A DNA stretch of 64,000 nt from Henricia sp. BOLD:AAB3569 (GCA_037783545.1 JBBELK010000835.1:415268-479267), one strand, 5' to 3'. Positions 14,895 through 32,351 are shown, counted from the first letter of the stretch. Notes: a model not told the origin generated them from the sequence alone. Program-made: numbers and translations.

Positions 14895-16320
14895 ACACAA
14901 AAACAAAAAAGAGATGACTTCTGTGCCAAGTGCTTGCTTTATAAAAACAAATAGATTTTCTGTAAATGTTTATATGTAATCAGAAAAAAATGGAAACAAA
15001 CATTCCATGTCCTGCCGTCGTTTCTTTAGAATAACTTCTCTTTTGTTATTTCCAATGTTTTCAGTGTCGGAATGATCTCAGCGACATTTCCTTCGATGCA
15101 ATTCGCAAGTGGTCATTTTAAATCGTTTGCAAACTATTTGTTTGTCGCACTTGGTAATATCCAACAAAGGCATCATTTTACACGGGATAAAACGCGGTGC
15201 CTAATATTATCGTTTTAATACCATTGCAGCTGTTAAAAACGCCTTTAGCTGGGATTTTGTTCCCGTCAAATCATAAAGTAAAGTTTGGGTTGAGGTTGGA
15301 TTCACAATGAGCCTTTTCGCGCGTAAAGTTGATGCGCGCCGCTTTAAAAAAAAAACAAGAAGAAAAAGAAAGCGGTGTGGAGGGAGTTTGGAGTGAAACG
15401 ACGCACTGAAAATTACAGAATCACACAAGCGTTTTCCACACATCGGAGTCGATTCTGTGGTTTTCAGTGTGACGTTTCACATAGTCTGGTACCCGGGCCA
15501 AAACATTCGGACTGATTTTAAGGTCCGCCAACCGCCAGTATATACATGTTAGTCCGCCATATTGAAACAGGAGGCATTTCTCCTTTTTCCGAAGGTTCCC
15601 GAAGTTACCCGAATGCACGTCCGGGCGTTATCGTTAATCGCCGGGTACGATTCGCCAGTGTTTCGCTGCGTGTTTATTTACGATGATGCAGACAAGGTCT
15701 GAATGTGATTTTTGATGCTATAATGGGCATATGTAATATTTTAAGGTTAAAATATTGAATGTTTATTGGCCAAATATGGAATAACCCTTTTCAGATTGTT
15801 ATACACCCGTGCCGCGCTATGTGCTTGACGTAATGCTTAGTGCTATTTCAAACACTATACGGTAGCCGGTCCTCATAATTTATTCAGTCCTTGTATTAAG
15901 TCTACGTTTTACACAAAATTCCCTTTTACGCGCGCGCGCGCGATATACCCTTAGGCCTATAATCACAATAAATAAATCACTTAAAACACAAACAAACAAA
16001 CAAACAAACAAAATCGAGAAATAAATGAATAAATAACAAATAAAGACATAAACCTTTCTCATAAAGACGTCACGTTTAACTCGTTCAATACCATGCACCA
16101 ACTTTTTTTGTGCACTTTAGTGTGCATGTGGTGGAATTCACCGTTCTTAGCTAAATAATATCACAGTTTATGTTACGAATTAATGGATTTTGTTTAACTA
16201 TACATGCGTAGAATGGGCAGAAACGTGTACAACGCACGGGCTAGCATTTTCCCCAGGGAGGATTGTGTTTCTCACGACCCTCAAGTTTGTTTGCTTTCAA
16301 TTGTTCTTTTTCTCACTTAA

Positions 16321-16869
<549 letters not shown>

Positions 16870-16903
16870 TCACGCATCCAGCATGGCCCACAACAGTACA
16901 ACC

Positions 16904-16919
16904 GGCTCTTTTCAGAGCC
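16904..16919 (+). terminator. H4 stem-loop (U5)
   Basis: Perfect hairpin with downstream element. Confidence 0.95.
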
Positions 16920-18433
16920 ACAACATTTTCATAAAAGAGATTGACTTGTATGCCTGCTGTTTATTTTTCTTTCAAAAAAAAACGTACTTTCCTAATAATT
17001 TATTTAAGAACGTTATATTATTCATTGGGAGTCAGTACAGGGTCTGCAATCGAAACATTTAGACCAAGGGCAATTTAAAAGGGTTTGCAGGATTTGCTGA
17101 CAATGATTTGGACCACCCCTAATTAACCCTCAAATAATCTGTAAATTAAAATGTTCTTGGAGCCTTAAAGCTTCCGTGTGGTAAAGAATGGGGGTGTTGG
17201 CGCAGAGACAGTTCTGGATGCTTGCACGTCCAACAATTCGGGGTGAATGGAAGGGTAGAAATGTGCCCTATTTGGCCCTGTGGTGGATGGATAATTTCTC
17301 GGACGTACGTAGATACACGTAGAAAGAAGGAATAGCGCCCTCAATGGTTCTGTTGGCACTAGATTGCTGGGGTGGCGCGGAAGATCAAGAATAACCATTC
17401 CTGCGTGCACAACTTCGATTGTTGGGGGATTTTGGAATACTTTTCTGGAGTAATTAATGAACGGGCATTTTCTGTTCTTCGATGGACACTTGTCGAACTA
17501 TAATAGTCGCCGCTCAATTGGGTTCATTGCCAGTTTTCAGTATGCATATTGCCAGCTACGGTAGCCTACCGCAGTGCAAGTTGCAAGTTTTTCTATAAGT
17601 GCAGTGCGTCTGATCAAGTAAAAGCCGAGTCATAATTCCTACAGTGACTCTTTAAAGTCCTGCTCTGTATTACATTTATCTTGTAAATGAACGTGATTTC
17701 CCACATCTTTTAGAAACACCACGGTACATGTAGCAAATTGAATATGGGGGGGGACTGTTACGGAAAATGCCCCTTCGTTGACTTCGCAGCAATGTAATTA
17801 ATCTCACCGAATATGCAATATGCACCGAATTCCAAGTTCTGCCAAATTTAAACGTTTACTTCAACTTGTAATGATTACAGATAGTATACATGATTAGTAA
17901 ACTGTTACAAATAGTTTTATCCCCCTGTGTGATTTGAAGATATGCATGATTTAAACCAACTTGAGCAAAAACCAGCTCTGTACTTCGTCTAACTTTTGAG
18001 AAAACAGTCAAAAAAAGGTTTGCAAGTCATTTCGCCCCAGAACCGCTTAGGCCTGAACCACGGCCTGTGCACGTAGTGGTTTTGGGGCGAGGTGGAATTT
18101 GGGCGGGGTAGTGTTTGGACGAAGTGATTTGGGGCGAAATGGCACTTGGGCGAAGTGGTTTGGGGGCGAAATGGCACTTGGGCGAAGTGGTTTGGGGAAA
18201 ATTTAATTTACGTCTCGTGAGACGAACAATAATGTTTTGCTCATTTTTCAGAAACTATAGCACTTCAGACAAAACCATCAGGGGAAGTTTTCTGCCGTCA
18301 TCAGAAACGATCGTTGGAATTCGTGTGAATAATATAAATGGATGTTGCGATATGTTTTTACACTTGGTGGTTTTTCCCCCGTTTGTTCCCTAATGGGCTT
18401 GCCTACAAGCCAACCACAATCCAGGAAAACCCA

Positions 18434-18520
18434 CCAATGACTGACAATCCCGTTGTCCAATCATATGCATGCACACTCGCCACGCGTCGACTCGACGGGC
18501 TTGGCTAGGATTATAAATAG
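18434..18520 (+). promoter_or_regulatory. H3 promoter (U5)
   Basis: Intact ahead of a deleted H3. Confidence 0.85.
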
Positions 18521-18573
18521 CGAAACAAAATCTCGCAAAGAGTGACTTGCAGAAGAATTGAAACAAAATTATA

Positions 18574-18846
18574 ATGGCTCGTACCAAGCAAACCGCTCGC
18601 AAATCTACCGGCGGAAAGGCCCCACGCAAGCAATTGGCCACAAAGGCCGCCCGCAAGAGCGCACAGGACTTCAAGACCGAACTTCGCTTCCAGAGCTCCG
18701 CCGTCATGGCTCTTCAAGAAGCCAGCGAAGCCTACTTAGTCGGCCTCTTCGAAGACACCAACCTGTGCGCAATCCACGCCAAGCGTGTGACCATCATGCC
18801 AAAGGACATCCAGCTGGCTCGCCGCATTCGCGGTGAACGTGCCTGA
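18574..18846 (+). CDS. Histone H3 with internal in-frame deletion (U5)
   Basis: 90 residues, with the same junction as U3 (between 18659 and 18660) and the same S28 AGC codon. The identical breakpoint points to one original event copied between units. The TATA box at 18512-18520 and the stem-loop at 18873-18888 are intact. Confidence 0.93.
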   Translation: MARTKQTARKSTGGKAPRKQLATKAARKSAQDFKTELRFQSSAVMALQEASEAYLVGLFEDTNLCAIHAKRVTIMPKDIQLARRIRGERA

Positions 18847-18872
18847 TCAGCAGAGACTTCAATCAACCACCT

Positions 18873-18888
18873 GGCTCTTTTCAGAGCC
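18873..18888 (+). terminator. H3 stem-loop (U5, deleted H3)
   Basis: Perfect hairpin retained after a deleted H3. Confidence 0.95.
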
Positions 18889-20315
18889 ACACAAAAACAA
18901 AAAAGAGATGACTTCTGTGCCAAGTGCTTGCTTTATAAAAACAAATAGATTTTCTGTAAATGTTTATATGTAATCAGAAAAAAATGGAAACAAACATTCC
19001 ATGTCCTGCCGTCGTTTCTTTAGAATAACTTATCTTTTGTTATTTCCAATGTTTTCAGTGTCGGAATGATCTCAGCGACATTTCCTTCGATGCAATTCGC
19101 AAGTGGTCATTTTAAATCGTTTGCAAACTATTTGTTTGTCGCACTTGGTAATATCCAACAAAGGCATCATTTTACACGGGATAAAACGCGGTGCCTAATA
19201 TTATCGTTTTAATACCATTGCAGCTGTTAAAAACGCCTTTAGCTGGGATTTTGTTCCCGTCAAATCATAAAGTAAAGTTTGGGTTGAGGTTGGATTCACA
19301 ATGAGCCTTTTCGCGCGTAAAGTTGATGCGCGCCGCTTTAAAAAAAAAAAAAAGAAGAAAAAGAAAGCGGTGTGGAGGGAGTTTGGAGTGAAACGACGCA
19401 CTGAAAATTACAGAATCACACAAGCGTTTTCCACACATCGGAGTCGATTCTGTGGTTTTCAGTGTGACGTTTCACATAGTCTGGTACCCGGGCCAAAACA
19501 TTCGGACTGATTTTAAGGTCCGCCAACCGCCAGTATATACATGTTAGTCCGCCATATTGAAACAGGAGGCATTTCTCCTTTTTCCGAAGGTTCCCGAAGT
19601 TACCCGAATGCACGTCCGGGCGTTATCGTTAATCGCCGGGTACGATTCGCCAGTGTTTCGCTGCGTGTTTATTTACGATGATGCAGACAAGGTCTGAATG
19701 TGATTTTTGATGCTATAATGGGCATATGTAATATTTTAAGGTTAAAATATTGAATGTTTATTGGCCAAATATGGAATAACCCTTTTCAGATTGTTATACA
19801 CCCGTGCCGCGCTATGTGCTTGACGTAATGCTTAGTGCTATTTCAAACACTATACGGTAGCCGGTCCTCATAATTTATTCAGTCCTTGTATTAAGTCTAC
19901 GTTTTACACAAAATTCCCTTTTACGCGCGCGCGCGCGATATACCCTTAGGCCTATAATCACAATAAATAAATCACTTAAAACACAAACAAACAAACAAAC
20001 AAACAAAATCGAGAAATAAATGAATAAATAACAAATAAAGACATAAACCTTTCTCATAAAGACGTCACGTTTAACTCGTTCAATACCATGCACCAACTTT
20101 TTTTGTGCACTTTAGTGTGCATGTGGCGGAATTCACCGTTCTTAGCTAAATAATATCACAGTTTATGTTACGAATTAATGGATTTTGTTTAACTATACAT
20201 GCGTAGAATGGGCAGAAACGTGTACAACGCACGGGCTAGCATTTTCCCCAGGGAGGATTGTGTTTCTCACGACCCTCAAGTTTGTTTGCTTTCAATTGTT
20301 CTTTTTCTCACTTAA

Positions 20316-20864
<549 letters not shown>

Positions 20865-20898
20865 TCACGCATCCAGCATGGCCCACAACAGTACAACC

Positions 20899-20914
20899 GG
20901 CTCTTTTCAGAGCC
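20899..20914 (+). terminator. H4 stem-loop (U6)
   Basis: Perfect hairpin with downstream element. Confidence 0.95.
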
Positions 20915-22423
20915 ACAACATTTTCATAAAAGAGATTGACTTGTATGCCTGCTGTTTATTTTTCTTTCAAAAAAAAACGTACTTTCCTAATAATTTATTT
21001 AAGAACGTTATATTATTCATTGGGAGTCAGTACAGGGTCTGCAATCGAAACATTTAGACCAAGGGCAATTTAAAAGGGTTTGCAGGATTTGCTGACAATG
21101 ATTTGGACCACCCCTAATTAACCCTCAAATAATCTGTAAATTAAAATGTTCTTGGAGCCTTAAAGGTTCCGTGTGGTAAAGAATGGGGGTGTTGGCGCAG
21201 AGACTGGATGCTTGCACGTCCAACAATTCGGGGTGAATGGAAGGGTAGAAATGTGCCCTATTTGGCCCTGTGGTGGATGGATAATTTCTCGGACGTACGT
21301 AGATACACGTAGAAAGAAGGAATAGCGCCCTCAATGGTTCTGTTGGCACTAGATTGCTGGGGTGGCGCGGAAGATCAAGAATAACCATTCCTGCGTGCAC
21401 AACTTCGATTGTTGGGGGATTTTGGAATACTTTTCTGGAGTAATTAATGAACGGGCATTTTCTGTTCTTCGATGGACACTTGTCGAACTATAATAGTCGC
21501 CGCTCAATTGGGTTCATTGCCAGTTTTCAGTATGCATATTGCCAGCTACGGTAGCCTACCGCAGTGCAAGTTGCAAGTTTTTCTATAAGTGCAGTGCGTC
21601 TGATCAAGTAAAAGCCGAGTCATAATTCCTACAGTGACTCTTTAAAGTCCTGCTCTGTATTACATTTATCTTGTAAATGAACGTGATTTCCCACATCTTT
21701 TAGAAACACCACGGTACATGTAGCAAATTGAATATGGGGGGGGACTGTTACGGAAAATGCCCCTTCGTTGACTTCGCAGCAATGTAATTAATCTCACCGA
21801 ATATGCAATATGCACCGAATTCCAAGTTCTGCCAAATTTAAACGTTTACTTCAACTTGTAATGATTACAGATAGTATACATGATTAGTAAACTGTTACAA
21901 ATAGTTTTATCCCCCTGTGTGATTTGAAGATATGCATGATTTAAACCAACTTGAGCAAAAACCAGCTCTGTACTTCGTCTAACTTTTGAGAAAACAGTCA
22001 AAAAAAGGTTTGCAAGTCATTTCGCCCCAGAACCGCTTAGGCCTGAACCACGGCCTGTGCACGTAGTGGTTTTGGGGCGAGGTGGAATTTGGGCGGGGTA
22101 GTGTTTGGACGAAGTGATTTGGGGCGAAATGGCACTTGGGCGAAGTGGTTTGGGGGCGAAATGGCACTTGGGCGAAGTGGTTTGGGGAAAATTTAATTTA
22201 CGTCTCGTGAGACGAACAATAATGTTTTGCTCATTTTTCAGAAACTATAGCACTTCAGACAAAACCATCAGGGGAAGTTTTCTGCCGTCATCAGAAACGA
22301 TCGTTGGAATTCGTGTGAATAATATAAATGGATGTTGCGATATGTTTTTACACTTGGTGGTTTTTCCCCCGTTTGTTCCCTAATGGGCTTGCCTACAAGC
22401 CAACCACAATCCAGGAAAACCCA

Positions 22424-22510
22424 CCAATGACTGACAATCCCGTTGTCCAATCATATGCATGCACACTCGCCACGCGTCGACTCGACGGGCTTGGCTAGGA
22501 TTATAAATAG
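22424..22510 (+). promoter_or_regulatory. H3 promoter (U6)
   Basis: Intact ahead of a deleted H3. Confidence 0.85.
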
Positions 22511-22563
22511 CGAAACAAAATCTCGCAAAGAGTGACTTGCAGAAGAATTGAAACAAAATTATA

Positions 22564-22836
22564 ATGGCTCGTACCAAGCAAACCGCTCGCAAATCTACCG
22601 GCGGAAAGGCCCCACGCAAGCAATTGGCCACAAAGGCCGCCCGCAAGAGCGCACAGGACTTCAAGACCGAACTTCGCTTCCAGAGCTCCGCCGTCATGGC
22701 TCTTCAAGAAGCCAGCGAAGCCTACTTAGTCGGCCTCTTCGAAGACACCAACCTGTGCGCAATCCACGCCAAGCGTGTGACCATCATGCCAAAGGACATC
22801 CAGCTGGCTCGCCGCATTCGCGGTGAACGTGCCTGA
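22564..22836 (+). CDS. Histone H3 with internal in-frame deletion (U6)
   Basis: 90 residues, with the junction between 22649 and 22650. The 3' flank, including taacttAtctttt near 23031 and the uninterrupted A tract, matches U5. These two adjacent deleted copies are therefore probably a recent tandem duplicate. Confidence 0.93.
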   Translation: MARTKQTARKSTGGKAPRKQLATKAARKSAQDFKTELRFQSSAVMALQEASEAYLVGLFEDTNLCAIHAKRVTIMPKDIQLARRIRGERA

Positions 22837-22862
22837 TCAGCAGAGACTTCAATCAACCACCT

Positions 22863-22878
22863 GGCTCTTTTCAGAGCC
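22863..22878 (+). terminator. H3 stem-loop (U6, deleted H3)
   Basis: Perfect hairpin retained after a deleted H3. Confidence 0.95.
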
Positions 22879-24305
22879 ACACAAAAACAAAAAAGAGATG
22901 ACTTCTGTGCCAAGTGCTTGCTTTATAAAAACAAATAGATTTTCTGTAAATGTTTATATGTAATCAGAAAAAAATGGAAACAAACATTCCATGTCCTGCC
23001 GTCGTTTCTTTAGAATAACTTATCTTTTGTTATTTCCAATGTTTTCAGTGTCGGAATGATCTCAGCGACATTTCCTTCGATGCAATTCGCAAGTGGTCAT
23101 TTTAAATCGTTTGCAAACTATTTGTTTGTCGCACTTGGTAATATCCAACAAAGGCATCATTTTACACGGGATAAAACGCGGTGCCTAATATTATCGTTTT
23201 AATACCATTGCAGCTGTTAAAAACGCCTTTAGCTGGGATTTTGTTCCCGTCAAATCATAAAGTAAAGTTTGGGTTGAGGTTGGATTCACAATGAGCCTTT
23301 TCGCGCGTAAAGTTGATGCGCGCCGCTTTAAAAAAAAAAAAAAGAAGAAAAAGAAAGCGGTGTGGAGGGAGTTTGGAGTGAAACGACGCACTGAAAATTA
23401 CAGAATCACACAAGCGTTTTCCACACATCGGAGTCGATTCTGTGGTTTTCAGTGTGACGTTTCACATAGTCTGGTACCCGGGCCAAAACATTCGGACTGA
23501 TTTTAAGGTCCGCCAACCGCCAGTATATACATGTTAGTCCGCCATATTGAAACAGGAGGCATTTCTCCTTTTTCCGAAGGTTCCCGAAGTTACCCGAATG
23601 CACGTCCGGGCGTTATCGTTAATCGCCGGGTACGATTCGCCAGTGTTTCGCTGCGTGTTTATTTACGATGATGCAGACAAGGTCTGAATGTGATTTTTGA
23701 TGCTATAATGGGCATATGTAATATTTTAAGGTTAAAATATTGAATGTTTATTGGCCAAATATGGAATAACCCTTTTCAGATTGTTATACACCCGTGCCGC
23801 GCTATGTGCTTGACGTAATGCTTAGTGCTATTTCAAACACTATACGGTAGCCGGTCCTCATAATTTATTCAGTCCTTGTATTAAGTCTACGTTTTACACA
23901 AAATTCCCTTTTACGCGCGCGCGCGCGATATACCCTTAGGCCTATAATCACAATAAATAAATCACTTAAAACACAAACAAACAAACAAACAAACAAAATC
24001 GAGAAATAAATGAATAAATAACAAATAAAGACATAAACCTTTCTCATAAAGACGTCACGTTTAACTCGTTCAATACCATGCACCAACTTTTTTTGTGCAC
24101 TTTAGTGTGCATGTGGCGGAATTCACCGTTCTTAGCTAAATAATATCACAGTTTATGTTACGAATTAATGGATTTTGTTTAACTATACATGCGTAGAATG
24201 GGCAGAAACGTGTACAACGCACGGGCTAGCATTTTCCCCAGGGAGGATTGTGTTTCTCACGACCCTCAAGTTTGTTTGCTTTCAATTGTTCTTTTTCTCA
24301 CTTAA

Positions 24306-24854
<549 letters not shown>

Positions 24855-24888
24855 TCACGCATCCAGCATGGCCCACAACAGTACAACC

Positions 24889-24904
24889 GGCTCTTTTCAG
24901 AGCC
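24889..24904 (+). terminator. H4 stem-loop (U7)
   Basis: Perfect hairpin with downstream element. Confidence 0.95.
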
Positions 24905-26413
24905 ACAACATTTTCATAAAAGAGATTGACTTGTATGCCTGCTGTTTATTTTTCTTTCAAAAAAAAACGTACTTTCCTAATAATTTATTTAAGAACGTTA
25001 TATTATTCATTGGGAGTCAGTACAGGGTCTGCAATCGAAACATTTAGACCAAGGGCAATTTAAAAGGGTTTGCAGGATTTGCTGACAATGATTTGGACCA
25101 CCCCTAATTAACCCTCAAATAATCTGTAAATTAAAATGTTCTTGGAGCCTTAAAGGTTCCGTGTGGTAAAGAATGGGGGTGTTGGCGCAGAGACTGGATG
25201 CTTGCACGTCCAACAATTCGGGGTGAATGGAAGGGTAGAAATGTGCCCTATTTGGCCCTGTGGTGGATGGATAATTTCTCGGACGTACGTAGATACACGT
25301 AGAAAGAAGGAATAGCGCCCTCAATGGTTCTGTTGGCACTAGATTGCTGGGGTGGCGCGGAAGATCAAGAATAACCATTCCTGCGTGCACAACTTCGATT
25401 GTTGGGGGATTTTGGAATACTTTTCTGGAGTAATTAATGAACGGGCATTTTCTGTTCTTCGATGGACACTTGTCGAACTATAATAGTCGCCGCTCAATTG
25501 GGTTCATTGCCAGTTTTCAGTATGCATATTGCCAGCTACGGTAGCCTACCGCAGTGCAAGTTGCAAGTTTTTCTATAAGTGCAGTGCGTCTGATCAAGTA
25601 AAAGCCGAGTCATAATTCCTACAGTGACTCTTTAAAGTCCTGCTCTGTATTACATTTATCTTGTAAATGAACGTGATTTCCCACATCTTTTAGAAACACC
25701 ACGGTACATGTAGCAAATTGAATATGGGGGGGGACTGTTACGGAAAATGCCCCTTCGTTGACTTCGCAGCAATGTAATTAATCTCACCGAATATGCAATA
25801 TGCACCGAATTCCAAGTTCTGCCAAATTTAAACGTTTACTTCAACTTGTAATGATTACAGATAGTATACATGATTAGTAAACTGTTACAAATAGTTTTAT
25901 CCCCCTGTGTGATTTGAAGATATGCATGATTAAAACCAACTTGAGCAAAAACCAGCTCTGTACTTCGTCTAACTTTTGAGAAAACAGTCAAAAAAAGGTT
26001 TGCAAGTCATTTCGCCCCAGAACCGCTTAGCCCTGAACCACGGCCTGTGCACGTAGTGGTTTTGGGGCGAGGTGGAATTTGGGCGGGGTAGTGTTTGGAC
26101 GAAGTGATTTGGGGCGAAATGGCACTTGGGCGAAGTGGTTTGGGGGCGAAATGGCACTTGGGCGAAGTGGTTTGGGGAAAATTTAATTTACGTCTCGTGA
26201 GACGAACAATAATGTTTTGCTCATTTTTCAGAAACTATAGCACTTCAGACAAAACCATCAGGGGAAGTTTTCTGCCGTCATCAGAAACGATCGTTGGAAT
26301 TCGTGTGAATAATATAAATGGATGTTGCGATATGTTTTTACACTTGGTGGTTTTTCCCCCGTTTGTTCCCTAATGGGCTTGCCTACAAGCCAACCACAAT
26401 CCAGGAAAACCCA

Positions 26414-26500
26414 CCAATGACTGACAATCCCGTTGTCCAATCATATGCATGCACACTCGCCACGCGTCGACTCGACGGGCTTGGCTAGGATTATAAATAG
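26414..26500 (+). promoter_or_regulatory. H3 promoter (U7)
   Basis: Same elements as U1. Confidence 0.85.
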
Positions 26501-26541
26501 CGAAACAAAATCTCGCAAAGAGTGACTTGCAGAAGAATTGA

Positions 26542-26964
<423 letters not shown>

Positions 26965-26990
26965 TCAGCAGAGACTTCAATCAACCACCT

Positions 26991-27006
26991 GGCTCTTTTC
27001 AGAGCC
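26991..27006 (+). terminator. H3 stem-loop (U7)
   Basis: Perfect hairpin with downstream element. Confidence 0.95.
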
Positions 27007-27434
27007 ACACAAAAACAAAAAAGAGATGACTTCTGTGCCAAGTGCTTGTTTTATAAAAACAAATAGATTTTCTGTAAATGTTTATATGTAATCAGAAAAA
27101 AATGGAAACAAACATTCCATGTCCTGCCGTCGTTTCTTTAGAATAACTTCTCTTTGGTTATTTCCAATGTTTTCAGTGTCGGAATGATCTCAGCGACATT
27201 TCCTTCGATGCAATTCGCAAGTGGTCATTTTAAATCGTTTGCAAACTATTTGTTTGTCGCACTTGGTAATATCCAACAAAGGCATCATTTTACACGGGAT
27301 AAAACGCGGTGCCTAATATTATCGTTTTAATACCACTGCAGCTGTTAAAAACGCCTTTAGCTGGGATTTTGTTCCCGTCAAATCATAAAGTAAAGTTTGG
27401 GTTGAGGTTGGATTCACAATGAGCCTTTTCGCGC

Positions 27435-27446
27435 TTGAGGTTGATC
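27435..27446. other. Junction of a 752-bp spacer deletion (U7)
   Basis: Sequence equivalent to 3068-3819 of U1 is missing. At the join, the 11 bases after gcgc read ttgaggttgat where other units have gtaaagttgat. This is either three clustered changes or a short filler copied from ttgaggttgg, which lies about 33 bp upstream (27402-27411). The downstream H4 promoter is complete. Confidence 0.88.
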
Positions 27447-27759
27447 AATACCATGCACCAACTTTTTTTGTGCACTTTAGTGTGCATGTGGCGGGATTCA
27501 CCGTTCTTAGCTAAATAATATCACAGTTTATGTTACGAATTAATGGATTTTCTTTTTACTATACATGCGTAGAATGGGCAGAAACGTGTACAACGCACGG
27601 GCTAGCATTTTCCCCAGGGAGGATTGTGTTTCTCACGACCCTCAAGTTTGTTTGCTTTCAATTGTTCTTTTTCTCACTTAAATGACCGTCAACAGCAACA
27701 CCGCAGGAAGGAAAAATAACATCAGTACGCAAATAGGTCTTATAGGACGACTATCTATG

Positions 27760-28232
<473 letters not shown>

Positions 28233-28266
28233 TCACGCATCCAGCATGGCCCACAACAGTACAACC

Positions 28267-28282
28267 GGCTCTTTTCAGAGCC
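28267..28282 (+). terminator. H4 stem-loop (U8)
   Basis: Perfect hairpin with downstream element. Confidence 0.95.
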
Positions 28283-29795
28283 ACAACATTTTCATAAAAG
28301 AGATTGACTTGTATGCCTGCTGTTTATTTTTCTTTCAAAAAAAAAGTACTTTCCTAATAATTTATTTAAGAACGTTATATTATTCATTGGGAGTCAGTAC
28401 AGGGTCTGCAATCGAAACATTTAGACCAAGGGCAATTTAAAAGGGTTTGCAGGATTTGCTGACAATGATTTGGACCACCCCTAATTAACCCTCAAATAAT
28501 CTGTAAATTAAAATGTTCTTGGAGCCTTAGGGCTTCCGTGTGGTAAAGAATGGGGTGTTGGCGCAGAGACAGTTCTGGATGCTTGCACGTCCAACAATTC
28601 GGGGTGAATGGAAGGGTAGAAATGTGCCCTATTTGGCCCTGTGGTGGATGGATAATTTCTCGGACGTACGTAGATACACGTAGAAAGAAGGAATAGCGCC
28701 CTCAATGGTTCTGTTGGCACTAGATTGCTGGGGTGGCGCGGAAGATCAAGAATAACCATTCCTGCGTGCACAACTTCGATTGTTGGGGGATTTTGGAATA
28801 CTTTTCTGGAGTAATTAATGAACGGGAATTTTCTGTTCTTCGATGGACACTTGTCGAACTATAATAGTCGCCGCTCAATTGGGTTCATTGCCAGTTTTCA
28901 GTATGCATATTGCCAGCTACGGTAGCCTACCGCAGTGCAAGTTGCAAGTTTTTCTATAAGTGCAGTGCGTCTGATCAAGTAAAAGCCGAGTCATAATTCC
29001 TACAGTGACTCTTTAAAGTCCTGCTCTGTATTACATTTATCTTGTAAATGAACGTGATTTCCCACATCTTTTAGAAACACCACGGTACATGTAGCAAATT
29101 GAATATGGGGAGGACTGTTACGGAAAATGCCCTTTCGTTGACTTCGCAGCAATGTAATTAATCTCACCGAATATGCAATATGCACCGAATTCCAAGTTCT
29201 GCCAAATTTAAACGTTTACTTCAACTCGTAATGATTACAGATAGTATACATGATTAGTAAACTGTTACAAATAGTTTTATCCCCATGTGTGATTTGAAGA
29301 TATGCATGATTAAAACCAACTTGAGCAAAAACCAGCTCTGTACTTCGTCTAACTTTTGAGAAAACAGTCAAAAAAAGGTTTGCAAGTCATTTCGCCCCAG
29401 AACCACTTAGCCCTGAACCACGGCCTGTGCACGTAGTGGTTTTGGGGCGAGGTGGCATTTGGGCGGGGTAGTGTTTGGACGAAGTGATTTGGGGCGAAAT
29501 GGCACTTGGGCGAAGTGGTTTGGGGGCGAAATGGCACCTGGGCGAAGTGGTTTGGGGCAAATTTAATTTACGTCTCGTGAGACGAACAATAATGTTTTGC
29601 TCATTTCTCAGAAACTATAGCACTTCAGACAAAACCATTTCAGGGCAAGTTTTCTGCCGTCATCCGAAACGATCGTTGGAATTCGTGTAAATAATATACA
29701 TGGATGTTGCGATATGTTTTTACACTTGGTGGTTTTTCCCCCGTTTGTTCCCTAATGGGCTTGCCTACAAGCCAACCACAATCCAGGAAAACCCA

Positions 29796-29882
29796 CCAAT
29801 GACTGACAATCCCGTTGTCCAATCATATGCATGCACACTCGCCACGCGTCGACTCGACGGGCTTGGCTAGGATTATAAATAG
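29796..29882 (+). promoter_or_regulatory. H3 promoter (U8)
   Basis: Same elements as U1, though sequence further upstream (29600-29700) is more diverged than in other units. Confidence 0.85.
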
Positions 29883-29923
29883 CGAAACAAAATCTCGCAA
29901 AGAGTGACTTGCAGAAGAATTGA

Positions 29924-30346
<423 letters not shown>

Positions 30347-30372
30347 TCAGCAGAGACTTCAATCAACCACCT

Positions 30373-30388
30373 GGCTCTTTTTAGAGCC
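30373..30388 (+). terminator. H3 stem-loop, altered (U8)
   Basis: GGCTCT-TTTT-AGAGCC: the stem is intact but the fourth loop base is T instead of C. The following sequence acacaaaaaacaaacttctg lacks the AAAGAGATG purine block found in all other H3 copies (net loss of 9 bp). This copy may be processed poorly, because U7 snRNA would have little to pair with. Confidence 0.9.
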
Positions 30389-31878
30389 ACACAAAAAACA
30401 AACTTCTGTGCCAAGTGCTTGCTTTATAAAAACAAATAGATTTTCTGTAAATGTTTATATGTAATCAGAAAAAAATGGAAACAAACATTCCATGTCCTGC
30501 CGTCGTTTCTTTAGAATAACTTCTCTTTGGTTATTTCCAAATGTTTTCAGTGTCGGAATGATCTCAGCGACATTTCCTTCGATGCAATTCGCAAGTGGTC
30601 ATTTTAAATCGTTTGCAAACTATTTGTTTGTCGCACTTTGTAATATCCAACAAAGGCATCATTTTACACGCGATAAAACGCGGTGCCTAATATTATCGTT
30701 TTAATACCACTGCAGCTGTTAAAAACGCCTTTAGCTGGGATTTTGTTCCCGTCAAATCATAAAGTAAAGTTTGGGTTGAGGTTGGATTCACAATGAGCCT
30801 TTTCGCGCGTAAAGTTGATGCGCCCGCTTTCAACAAAAAAAAGAAGAAAAGGAAAGCGGTGTGGAGGGAGTTTGGAGTGAAACGACGCACTGAAAATTAC
30901 AGAATCACACAAGCGTTTTCCACACATCGGAGTCCATTCTGTGGTTTTCAGTGTGACGTTTCACATAGTCTGGTACCCGGGCCAAAACATTCGGACTGAT
31001 TTTAAGGTCCGCCAACCGCCAGTATATACATGTTAGTCCGCCATATTGAAACAGGAGGGATTTCTCCTTTTTCCGAAGGTTCCCGAAGTTACCCGAATGC
31101 ACGTCCGGGCGTTATCGTTAATCGCCGGGTACGATTCGCCAGTGTTTCGCTGCGTGTTTATTTACGATGATGCAGACAAGGTCTGAATGTGATTTTTGAT
31201 GCTATAATGGGCATATGTAATATTTTAAGGTTAAAATATTGAATGTTTATTGGCCAAATATGGAATAACCCTTTTCAGATTGTTATACACCCGTGCCGCG
31301 CTATGTGCATGACGTAATGCTTAGTGCTATTTTAAACACTATACGGTAGCCGGTCCTCATAATTTATTCAGTCCTAATTGTATTAAGTCTACGTTTTACA
31401 TAAAATTCCCTTTTACGCGCGCGCGCGCGATATACCCTTAGGCCTATAATCACAATAAATAAATCACTTAAAACACAAACAAACAAACAAAATCGAGAAA
31501 TAAATGAATAAATAACAAATAAAGACATAAACCTTTCTCATCAAGACGTCACGTTTAACTCGTTCAATACCATGCACCAACTTTTTTTGTGCACTTTAGT
31601 GTGCATGTGGCGGGATTCACCGTTCTTAGCTAAATAATATCACAGTTTATGTTACGAATTAATGGATTTTCTTTTTACTATACATGCGTAGAATGGGCAG
31701 AAACGTGTACAACGCACGGGCTAGCATTTTCCCCAGGGAGGATTGTGTTTCTCACGACCCTCAAGTTTGTTTGCTTTCAATTGTTCTTTTTCTCACTTAA
31801 ATGACCGTCAACAGCAACACCGCAGGAAGGAAAAATAACATCAGTACGCAAATAGGTCTTATAGGACGACTATCTATG

Positions 31879-32351
<473 letters not shown>

